DNA from: Gallionella sp.
GTDB lineage: Bacteria; Pseudomonadota; Gammaproteobacteria; Burkholderiales; Gallionellaceae
DNA: 20,212 nt
Direction of reading: 5' to 3'
NCBI GenBank assembly: GCA_024654105.1
Contig: JANLID010000317.1
Span: forward strand, 1-20,212
Shown piece after piece: positions 7,274 to 13,293 of the stretch. Both the position numbers and the translations under genes were made by a program. How positions within the stretch are numbered: position 1 is the first letter of the stretch; each line of letters opens with the position of its first letter. The notes under the pieces are model-generated. The model worked only from the letters and a program-made list of their open reading frames with translations. It did not search any database and had not been told where the DNA came from.

Positions 7274-7543
7274 ATGAAGAAATTTCTGCTATTGATAGCT
7301 GGTGGATTGCTTGCGGCCAGCTTAGCCGCTCCTGTTTTGGCAGCGGATCACTATAAGGGAAAACACGAAATGTACGGTGATGTCACAAACATCGACCACG
7401 AAAAAGGCAACCTGACAGTGACTAACAGTGAAGTCACAATGACACTGAATTTCCCGCCTGCCTCCATCGAAAAACTGAAATCTGGCGATAAGATCAAGGT
7501 TAAAGTGGAGTTTATGAGAGGGACTGGTGTCAGATTCGAATAA
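7274..7543 (+). CDS. Small secreted protein with a CusF-like OB-fold pattern
   Basis: The 89-residue product starts with a clear Sec signal peptide: MKK, a hydrophobic stretch and a likely cleavage site after VLA (about residue 23). The mature protein is only about 66 residues. Its layout, GDVTNIDHEKGNLTVTNSEV then NFPPASIEKLKSGDKIKVKVEF in shortened sense (residues 35-80), recalls small periplasmic OB-fold proteins of the CusF/DUF5666 type. The conserved CusF metal-site Trp and paired Met residues are not obvious, so copper binding is not supported. An AGGAG ribosome site lies seven bases before the ATG. It is an isolated gene between a transketolase relic and a transaldolase relic. Confidence 0.7.
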   Translation: MKKFLLLIAGGLLAASLAAPVLAADHYKGKHEMYGDVTNIDHEKGNLTVTNSEVTMTLNFPPASIEKLKSGDKIKVKVEFMRGTGVRFE

Positions 7544-7573
7544 AGTTAAGCCATCTCACATCTGATTTTCAAA

Positions 7574-7647
7574 CAGCATTCAAGGCCAATCGTATGGGCA
7601 GCAGGTGTAATAAATATCTGTAGCGCTGCGATTGGCCTTTGAGCTGT
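7574..7647. repeat. Imperfect long inverted repeat
   Basis: AAGGCCAATCG (7582-7592) and CGATTGGCCTT (7629-7639) pair perfectly. Outer blocks (CAGC near 7574, GCTGT at 7643) and an inner CAGC/GCTG pair (7599-7602, 7625-7628) extend the structure. No T-run follows on the + strand. It lies 30 bases after the small secreted protein gene and may be a transcript-end structure or a remnant of a palindromic repeat element. Confidence 0.55.
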
Positions 7648-7683
7648 ATGGTAAAGCTGCGTAGACAAAATCAAAACGCCAAA

Positions 7684-7716
7684 GAAGCTAGCGGTCTATC
7701 AACTGAAACTAGCGGT
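7684..7716 (+). repeat. Two 12-bp direct repeats with 21-bp period
   Basis: GAAGCTAGCGGT (7684-7695) and GAAACTAGCGGT (7705-7716) differ at one base and are spaced by two helical turns. They lie upstream of the tkt leader, where a regulator could bind both sites on one DNA face. With only two copies, chance cannot be excluded. Confidence 0.35.
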
Positions 7717-7738
7717 TACATAAGAACCAGCCTCATAG

Positions 7739-7768
7739 TTGGCCTATTTTTGGATGCGCCGTTAAGAT
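7739..7768 (+). promoter_or_regulatory. Possible tkt promoter
   Basis: TTGGCC (7739-7744) and TAAGAT (7763-7768) are separated by 18 bases and each matches the sigma-70 consensus at four of six positions. They lie just before the transaldolase-derived leader ORF. Since tkt is cut off from zwf-tal by 1.7 kb of other sequence, it needs its own promoter, and this is the best candidate seen. Confidence 0.25.
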
Positions 7769-7785
7769 TTAGACAATCTCTACCG

Positions 7786-7854
7786 ATGCACAAAGCCACA
7801 CAACAACTGCACGACCTCGATCAAAGCCTCTGGCAAAAGAGAGCAAAACCATGA
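7786..7854 (+). pseudogene. Transaldolase 5' relic forming a 22-codon leader ORF
   Basis: The short frame encodes MHKATQQLHDLDQSLW then QKRAKP. Its first part matches the transaldolase N-terminus (MKATQQLHNLGQSLW) at 4992, and the match stops at CTCTGG (7833). The frame ends at TGA 7852-7854, which overlaps the tkt ATG (7851-7853) as ATGA. It is therefore a relic by origin, but it is placed as a coupled leader peptide for tkt. No strong ribosome site for the leader itself was seen. Confidence 0.75.
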
Positions 7855-9926
7855 CAGTTGCAACGCAACTCGACCAGCAGTGCATCAATACCCTGCGTTT
7901 CCTGTCGGTGGACATGATACAGAAGGCCAACAGCGGACATCCGGGACTGCCGCTCGGCGCCGCGACTATGGCCTGCGTGCTGTGGACACGCTGGCTCAAG
8001 TACAACCCGCGCAATCCGCACTGGTTCAATCGCGACCGCTTCGTGCTCTCGGCCGGACATGGTTCGGCGCTGCTCTACAGTCTGTTGCACCTGACCGGTT
8101 ATGACCTTGCGCTGGACGATATCAAGCAGTTCCGTCAATGGGGCAGCAAGACGCCCGGGCATCCCGAGCGCGGACACACGCCTGGCGTGGAAACCACCAC
8201 CGGGCCACTGGGGCAAGGCTTCGGCAACGCGGTCGGCATGGCGATCGCGGAAGCGCAACTCGCGGCACGCTACAATCGGCCCGGTCACGCGCTCATCGAT
8301 CACCATACGTTTGCCCTCGTCAGCGACGGCGACCTGATGGAGGGCGTGGCCTCCGAAGCGGCGTCGCAGGCCGGCCATCTCAAGCTCGGCAAGCTCACTT
8401 GCCTCTACGACGACAACTACGTCACTCTGGCCGCCGGTACTGACATCACCTTTTCCGAGAATCGCGCGCTGCGCTTCGAGGCTTATGGCTGGCACACCAT
8501 AGCGGTGGCGGACGGCAATGACTTGGCCGCGATCGATACCGCGCTGGCCGCTGCGCGCGCGGAAACCGCCCGGCCGTCGCTGATCCTGGTGCGTACCCAT
8601 ATCGGCTACGGCTCACCCGAGCAGGACAGTTTCAAGGCGCACGGCTCCCCGCTCGGCGTGGACGACGTGCGCAAAACCAAGCAGACACTGGGCTGGCCGA
8701 CCGAGCCGGAGTTCCTGATACCGGACGAGGCGCTGGCGCATTTCCGCGCGGCGGTGGAACGCGGCGCGCAGGATGAGGCGGCGTGGAATGAGCGCATGAG
8801 TGCCTACGCCAGGGCGTTCCCGGACATGGCAGAGGAGCTTAGGTACCGCTTGCGCGATGAACTGCCGCCGGGCTGGGATGCGAACATCCCGGTATTTCAA
8901 GCCGATGCCAAGGGTCTCGCCACACGCGATGCATCCGGCAAGGTGATGAACGCCATCGCGCCCAGACTGCCGGCGCTGACCGGCGGCTCGGCCGACCTCG
9001 ACCCGTCGACGAAAACGGCCTTGAAAGGCTTGGGCGACTTCAATCCGCCGCCGGCGAAAAACGCGGACGAGCAAGGCTCCGATAGCGGCGGCTGGAGCTA
9101 TGCCGGACGCAACCTGCACTTCGGCGTGCGCGAGCATGCGATGGGCGCCATCGTCAATGGTCTCGCCGCGCACGGCGGTTTTATTCCGTATGGCTCGACC
9201 TTTCTGATCTTCTCCGACTACATGCGCCCGGCTATCCGGCTGGCGGCACTGATGGGACTGCACGTCGTGCACGTGTTCACGCACGACAGCATCGCCGTCG
9301 GCGAAGACGGGCCCACGCATCAGCCGGTGGAGCAACTGGCGAGCCTGCGCGCGATCCCGAACCTCATTGTGATCCGCCCCGGCGACGCCAACGAAACCGC
9401 CGTCGCCTGGCGCGTTGCGCTGGAAACGCGCGACCGTCCGGTGATGCTGGTGTTGACCCGGCAGGAGCTGCCCACGCTCGATCGCAGCCGTTACGCCGCG
9501 GCGGATGGATTGCGCCGAGGCGCTTACGTGTTGAGCGATGCGACTGACGGCAAGCCCGAGCTGATCCTGATCGCCAGCGGTTCCGAAGTCGGTCTGATCG
9601 TGGCGGCGGCGGAACGTTTGCAACAGCAAGGCATCGCCGTGCGCTGCGTTTCGATGCCGAGCTGGGAGCTGTTCGAGGCCTTGCCGCAAGCCGAACGCGA
9701 TGCGGTGCTGCCGCCCTCGGTCGGCGCGCGGCTCGCGGTCGAACTGGGTGTGGCGCAAGGCTGGGATCGTTACACCGGTGCGCGCGGCGACATGCTGGGC
9801 GTGCAACGCTTCGGAGCATCAGCGCCAGCCGCAGTCGTGCTGCGCGAATACGGCTTCACCGTCGACAACGTCTGCGCGCGCGCAAAAGCACTGCTGGTTT
9901 TGCAACAGAAGCAGAGCCAGGATTGA
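7851..9926 (+). CDS. tkt: Transketolase
   Basis: Transketolase moves two-carbon units between sugar phosphates with thiamine diphosphate and a divalent metal, in the pentose phosphate and Calvin pathways. The intact 691-residue product carries SGHPGLPLGAA at about 28-38, the cofactor motif GDGDLMEG...DDN (159-189), REHAMG in the pyrimidine domain, and the THDSIAVGEDGPTHQP active-site segment. The length is normal for the family. The start is supported by homology with the two truncated copies and by the ATGA overlap with the leader ORF. It is separated from zwf-tal by relics and two unrelated genes, so operon continuity was lost. In an autotroph it would also serve the Calvin cycle, but no rubisco genes are visible here. 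Confidence 0.95.
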   Translation: MTVATQLDQQCINTLRFLSVDMIQKANSGHPGLPLGAATMACVLWTRWLKYNPRNPHWFNRDRFVLSAGHGSALLYSLLHLTGYDLALDDIKQFRQWGSKTPGHPERGHTPGVETTTGPLGQGFGNAVGMAIAEAQLAARYNRPGHALIDHHTFALVSDGDLMEGVASEAASQAGHLKLGKLTCLYDDNYVTLAAGTDITFSENRALRFEAYGWHTIAVADGNDLAAIDTALAAARAETARPSLILVRTHIGYGSPEQDSFKAHGSPLGVDDVRKTKQTLGWPTEPEFLIPDEALAHFRAAVERGAQDEAAWNERMSAYARAFPDMAEELRYRLRDELPPGWDANIPVFQADAKGLATRDASGKVMNAIAPRLPALTGGSADLDPSTKTALKGLGDFNPPPAKNADEQGSDSGGWSYAGRNLHFGVREHAMGAIVNGLAAHGGFIPYGSTFLIFSDYMRPAIRLAALMGLHVVHVFTHDSIAVGEDGPTHQPVEQLASLRAIPNLIVIRPGDANETAVAWRVALETRDRPVMLVLTRQELPTLDRSRYAAADGLRRGAYVLSDATDGKPELILIASGSEVGLIVAAAERLQQQGIAVRCVSMPSWELFEALPQAERDAVLPPSVGARLAVELGVAQGWDRYTGARGDMLGVQRFGASAPAAVVLREYGFTVDNVCARAKALLVLQQKQSQD

Positions 9927-10059
9927 ATGTAAAACCGTAGTCTTTACTGACCGCCAACGACACAGATATGCTCGTCATGAAGCTTCAGTGAAGGATCGCT
10001 TTTCGGTGTCTAAACGGACGGTGGTGACTTGTCTGGGAATGTCATTTATGAAAGTCCGC

Positions 10060-10788
10060 TCATTTGATTTTTAAGGCCCTATTTCTAGACTCTAATTTTT
10101 TCTTCATTCGACTCACCCCAGTCTTGGGGCACAAAGCTGATATGGGACATTCATCGCAGTGGGGTGCAGATGGAGTGCAAATCTCGCGTCCGAGCGAAAT
10201 CATGTTTACGTGTAGCGAGTGGCGAAGCTCGGGTGGAATTTTGGACTGCAGGCGATCCATGTCGCGCGGTGCGCAGTGTTTATCTTTTTGCGTCGGCCTG
10301 ACCCAGCCGAGTCGCCTGGCGATGCGCCAGCAATGCGTGTCCACGGGGAATACCTGCCTGCCCAACGAATACATCAAAACGCAGCGCGCGACTTTTTTGC
10401 CGACTCCCGGCAACGACAACAAGAAAGCTTCAGCATCCTCGTCGCTCATCTTGCGCAACGGTTTCAGCGTCGGCTCGCCAAACTTTTCCACGATGATGTC
10501 AAGAAGATCGCGGATCGCCTGCGCTTTCTGGTTCGACAAGCCGCCGCTGACCATAGGCCGCGCGATATATTCGGCGGGCGCTTCGGCAATTTGGTAATGG
10601 GTTGGAAAGGTTTCTTTCAGCGAGCGGTAGGTGCTGCGGTAGCTCGCTTCGCCGGTCTTGGTGCTGCAAATGATGAACAGCAATTCGTCCAGCGGATTTT
10701 TGAGGTTGTAGTGGTTGAAATCACGGTAGCGGATTTTCAGGGCTACTGCAACGTCAAAAATATGTGAAGGATATTTTGGAGAGGGCAT
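10060..10788 (-). CDS. Endonuclease III-type DNA glycosylase/AP lyase
   Basis: HhH-GPD glycosylases cut damaged or mismatched pyrimidines out of DNA. The 242-residue product has the helix-hairpin-helix LPGVGKK at residues 126-132 with the lyase lysine K132, and the catalytic aspartate in PVDTH (D150) at the same spacing as K120/D138 of E. coli Nth. The [4Fe-4S] cysteines C204, C211, C214 and C220 follow the pattern C-x6-C-x2-C-x5-C. It therefore appears to be an active bifunctional enzyme. It diverges from housekeeping Nth elsewhere, and a basic tail of about 20 residues follows the cluster. It lies downstream of the C5 methyltransferase and HNH frame on the same strand, which raises a role in repair of deaminated 5-methylcytosine. 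No strong ribosome site was seen. Confidence 0.85.
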   Translation of the reverse strand: MPSPKYPSHIFDVAVALKIRYRDFNHYNLKNPLDELLFIICSTKTGEASYRSTYRSLKETFPTHYQIAEAPAEYIARPMVSGGLSNQKAQAIRDLLDIIVEKFGEPTLKPLRKMSDEDAEAFLLSLPGVGKKVARCVLMYSLGRQVFPVDTHCWRIARRLGWVRPTQKDKHCAPRDMDRLQSKIPPELRHSLHVNMISLGREICTPSAPHCDECPISALCPKTGVSRMKKKLESRNRALKIK

Positions 10789-10854
10789 TTCGGCAGGTTA
10801 CATAATTCACGCGCTTCGAGGCAGTCTGGCAACAACACAACTTGTGCGAATAAA

Positions 10855-10884
10855 AATAAGGCTAATGCTAATGCTAAGGCTAAG
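10855..10884. repeat. Hexanucleotide tandem repeat (GCTAAK)
   Basis: GCTAAT, GCTAAT, GCTAAG, GCTAAG follow one another at 10861-10884, with a related AATAAG just before. This short repeat array lies in the 139-base gap between the HNH frame and the glycosylase gene. Such arrays can vary in copy number by slippage. The rest of the gap holds nothing recognised. Confidence 0.6.
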
Positions 10885-10927
10885 GCCAGACTTGAGGCCA
10901 CTGATGTATTAATTTGTTCGTTAGTTC

Positions 10928-11464
10928 TTAGCTTGGGAACTTGGCGTTAAATTCTTGAATATGCTTTGGGGAGGGCCATAGCTTATGATTTACAGGAAGC
11001 CTAGATTTATCTAACACTCCCGTGTTTCTTTGAAAGCGCTCCAAGTCAAAATTTTCTTTTATAGCAATATCTTCAACATTCTTTGGGATGGATAGCAAGT
11101 AGGAGTTTGATTGGCTATCAAAATTTAATTTTAGCAGCCCATTGTCAAACCCCCAATGACATTGCTTGCATAAGCATATCCCATTTGCCACGGAGTTCAG
11201 TTCATGCGTAGACCAAGGCAGAATATGAGCTCCATCAACACCAGCAGAATAAAATGGCTCTAATTTTGGGAAACGTTCGCCCGAAAAAAGACAGCGATAG
11301 TCGTAAGCCTCACGAACTTCTACGCTGAATTTGCGTGCACCTGGACCTCTGTCAGCTTGCTTACGCCATTTTCTAACTCGTTCACGTAGTGCATTCTGAG
11401 GTGAGGCATTATTATCTACAGACTCATACCCTTCGATGTTGTCTGCGATCCCGGTGTATCCGCT
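10928..11464 (-). CDS. HNH endonuclease reading frame without canonical start
   Basis: The frame is open for 178 codons from after a stop at 11465-11467. It encodes a helical basic N-part (RERVRKWRKQADRG), then a zinc-finger-like HNH domain of the HNH_2 type: YRCLFSG, DGAHILPWS and NGICLCKQCHWGFDNGLL. The His of the AHILP motif, the central Asn of NGICLC and the His of CHWGFD fit a complete HNH centre. However, no ATG, GTG or TTG occurs before a GTG at 11191, which lies inside the HNH motif and would remove the AHILPWS part. The 5' end overlaps the methyltransferase end by 49 bases in the -1 frame. It could use a rare start, be made by frameshift, or be a disabled restriction enzyme. Confidence 0.7.
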   Translation of the reverse strand, partial: SGYTGIADNIEGYESVDNNASPQNALRERVRKWRKQADRGPGARKFSVEVREAYDYRCLFSGERFPKLEPFYSAGVDGAHILPWSTHELNSVANGICLCKQCHWGFDNGLLKLNFDSQSNSYLLSIPKNVEDIAIKENFDLERFQRNTGVLDKSRLPVNHKLWPSPKHIQEFNAKFPS

Positions 11465-12747
11465 TCAATTAATTTGTGTGAAGCATTTCCGCTCAACCGT
11501 TCTAATGCGCTGCGAAGATGGGGAAACAAATGCCTATTTTGGGAATCCACCCTGCGCAATATACCTTCAGCAGCGTTCGGACTCAGAAAATAGCGCACAT
11601 CCGGCTTGATCCGTTCAATAATTTCTATCAGGTCGGAATGAGCGGGTTCATTAAGCGATGGCGGGGTGCTATTAGCAATAAATATATCCTTCCAAAGAAC
11701 TCCTGCATTCGGCCAAATGATCTTCTCATCACCATCCCGCACGGTAGAAAGTTTGTTGCAAATCATTTTAGAGCCCCGCAATCCGGGCCATTTTTCCAAT
11801 GATTCCGCCAAAAATTTATTCACACTGATCCTTGAATTCGGTGCCGCCTCCGCATTGGCAAGCTGCTCCCGGATTCTTTCGGCGACCCACTTTATAACAG
11901 CAACTGATACCGCATTACCTAAAGCGTGGTATCGGAGGCTGTCGGATTTTTCCACATCCACATCTGCCAAATGCAATTTTGTCCAATGATCTGGAAATCC
12001 TTGCAAGCGTTCACATTCGAGCGGGGTTAGCCTGCGCACTTCATTCATGTAAGGAATATAAGTTCTGCTCCAGTCAGTGCCGGTATGGCGTCCAGAGGTG
12101 GCGGCCAAACAAAACGCAAGCTTGGGTGGGATAGGGCCGGAGCCTTGTTTCCACGAAGTAGTTAAAAATGCCGCGCGTTCATTTTTCAAATGAATCGGTG
12201 GATTATTTTCAAATAAAACATTTCCCGCTGATGTGGGGTTTTTCATCCAAGCGCAAATATAAACGCGTGGGCGAGATTGAGGGACTCCAAAATATCGGCT
12301 ATTTAACAGCCTCCATGACACGGCATAGTTAAGGCTACCCAATGTATGTAAGAGCTCGGCAAAATCTTTCCCGTTATTTGAGTTGAGCAAGCCATGAACA
12401 TTTTCAATGAGGATTACACGAGGCTTCTTAATCTTGGCCAATTCTGACAATCGAAAAAACAGGCCAGATCGAGAACCATTTAATCCGTGACGACCTTTTG
12501 AACCCCTGGCAACAGACAAATCTTGGCATGGAAACCCACCACACCACACTTCAGCATCTGGCACAGATTCTGGTTCAAGAGATGTGATGTCAGTGGCACA
12601 TGGAATTTGCGGCCAATGATGCTTTAGAACTGATTTGCAAAAGGCATGAATCTCGCATTGAAAATTAACATCGAACCCTGCCCGTTCAAATCCGAGGTCA
12701 AATCCGCCAATTCCAGTAAAAAAAGATACAACTTTTGGTTTTTTCAT
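11416..12747 (-). CDS. DNA (cytosine-5) methyltransferase
   Basis: The enzyme methylates C5 of cytosine within a recognition site using S-adenosylmethionine. The 443-residue product shows the C5 motifs in order: I (FTGIGGFDLGFERAG, 10-24), IV with the catalytic cysteine (GGFPCQDLS, C74), VI (ENV, 115-117), VIII (QSRPR, 157-161), a target-recognition region, IX (RLTPLECERLQGFP) and X (GNAVSV). A C-terminal extension of about 120 residues includes YFLSPNAAEGILRR, common in this family. An ATG 19 codons upstream (12804) is possible, but the ATG at 12747 follows GAGG and starts right before motif I. Lower GC than the flanking metabolism genes suggests transfer. The recognition site cannot be deduced. 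Confidence 0.9.
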   Translation of the reverse strand: MKKPKVVSFFTGIGGFDLGFERAGFDVNFQCEIHAFCKSVLKHHWPQIPCATDITSLEPESVPDAEVWCGGFPCQDLSVARGSKGRHGLNGSRSGLFFRLSELAKIKKPRVILIENVHGLLNSNNGKDFAELLHTLGSLNYAVSWRLLNSRYFGVPQSRPRVYICAWMKNPTSAGNVLFENNPPIHLKNERAAFLTTSWKQGSGPIPPKLAFCLAATSGRHTGTDWSRTYIPYMNEVRRLTPLECERLQGFPDHWTKLHLADVDVEKSDSLRYHALGNAVSVAVIKWVAERIREQLANAEAAPNSRISVNKFLAESLEKWPGLRGSKMICNKLSTVRDGDEKIIWPNAGVLWKDIFIANSTPPSLNEPAHSDLIEIIERIKPDVRYFLSPNAAEGILRRVDSQNRHLFPHLRSALERLSGNASHKLIEADTPGSQTTSKGMSL

Positions 12748-12860
12748 GCGGCCTCTATTCCATATCCCGAGCATGTAACACGGGTAAGTCTTTTGATACA
12801 TCATGTTCTCAATTTAGCAGCAAAATCTCGCAACAGCCAGAGAAAACAATAAGCCGAACC

Positions 12861-13046
12861 TTACCTGTCCTCCCCGTCGGCTTTGCGCTTCATTAGCTTG
12901 CGCGCTGTCTTGCATTGAACAAACCGTCCCGCGCGCCCAGCCTGTACGGGGGTGCCGTTAAAGAACCTGATAGCGTCTTTGACGAGCTCGGCAAAAGCGT
13001 CGTTTTTGTATACGTGTTCACTTCTATCGAATGGTTTTGATTTCAT
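12861..13046 (-). pseudogene. Short ORF resembling the N-terminus of an Eco29kI-type restriction enzyme
   Basis: The 61-residue ORF begins MKSKPFDRSEHVYKN and continues AELVKDAIRFFNGTPV. From memory, this is the N-terminal style of GIY-YIG restriction enzymes of the Eco29kI family, which pair with C5 methyltransferases. After TPV the sequence changes to an unrelated basic tail (FVQCKTARKLMKRKADG). The GIY-YIG catalytic part (GVYALYY, YVGKA) is absent. It lies 113 bases upstream of the methyltransferase on the same strand and its ATG overlaps the stop of the preceding ORF (ATGA). The family call is tentative because it rests on about 28 residues and was not searched. Confidence 0.4.
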
Positions 13047-13249
13047 GAGTGTGTGACGCGCATATGCTTATCGACCTTTATTTTCTCACGTTGGGGTAGT
13101 AAATGCACCCCAGCCAAATCACCCGGCCAAATCAAGGCCAGTGGTTTTCTTATGCCATTTTCGGCGGTGGAATTGCAAATACAGTGAGTGTTTGAATTCG
13201 TTGGGTGCGCACCATGCGTGTTTTCCGCCTCACGCTTGCTGCCGCACAT
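13043..13249 (-). CDS. Unrecognised small ORF (68 aa)
   Basis: The frame ends in LAGVHLLPQREKIKVDKHM then RVTHS and its TGA overlaps the ATG of the Eco29kI-like fragment. The C-terminal half (from about residue 32, NGIRKPLALIWPGDLAGVH) looks protein-like. The N-terminal half is rich in Asn, Thr, His and Cys and looks like read-through of non-coding DNA. It may be the 3' end of a larger lost gene of the restriction-modification locus. No family was recognised. Confidence 0.25.
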   Translation of the reverse strand: MCGSKREAENTHGAHPTNSNTHCICNSTAENGIRKPLALIWPGDLAGVHLLPQREKIKVDKHMRVTHS

Positions 13250-13253
13250 TTAA

Positions 13254-13271
13254 CATCCTGTGTGCAGGATG
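13254..13271 (-). terminator. Small hairpin after the DUF1566 gene
   Basis: CATCCTG and CAGGATG form a 7-bp stem around TGTG, 23 bases beyond the stop of the minus-strand DUF1566 gene. Only TT follows on the minus strand, so termination would be weak. It is the only structure seen at this gene end. Confidence 0.35.
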
Positions 13272-13293
13272 CCATTCTCGTTAAGAAATAAAT

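Noticed and set aside
7274..7543. Copper chaperone CusF
   Set aside because: The general beta-barrel pattern is similar, but the conserved Trp and paired Met of the copper site are not seen, and no efflux genes are nearby.
8613..9806. 397-residue ORF on the minus strand opposite tkt
   Set aside because: It is a shadow of GC-rich tkt codons, Arg- and His-rich, with no recognisable domain.
9927..10059. Further gene or relic between tkt and the glycosylase gene
   Set aside because: The 133-base convergent gap shows no readable protein similarity and no clear terminator.
10060..10788. Mig-type mismatch glycosylase with loss of the lyase lysine
   Set aside because: The lysine is present (K132), so the Tyr-for-Lys hallmark of Mig.MthI is not met. 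Only the broader repair-partner idea was kept.
10861..10884. CRISPR-like array
   Set aside because: The units are 6 bases in direct tandem with no spacers and no cas genes nearby.
11388..11425. Restart ATG just after the methyltransferase stop as the HNH start
   Set aside because: The ATG near 11410 is in the third frame and soon reaches a stop; it does not read into the HNH domain.
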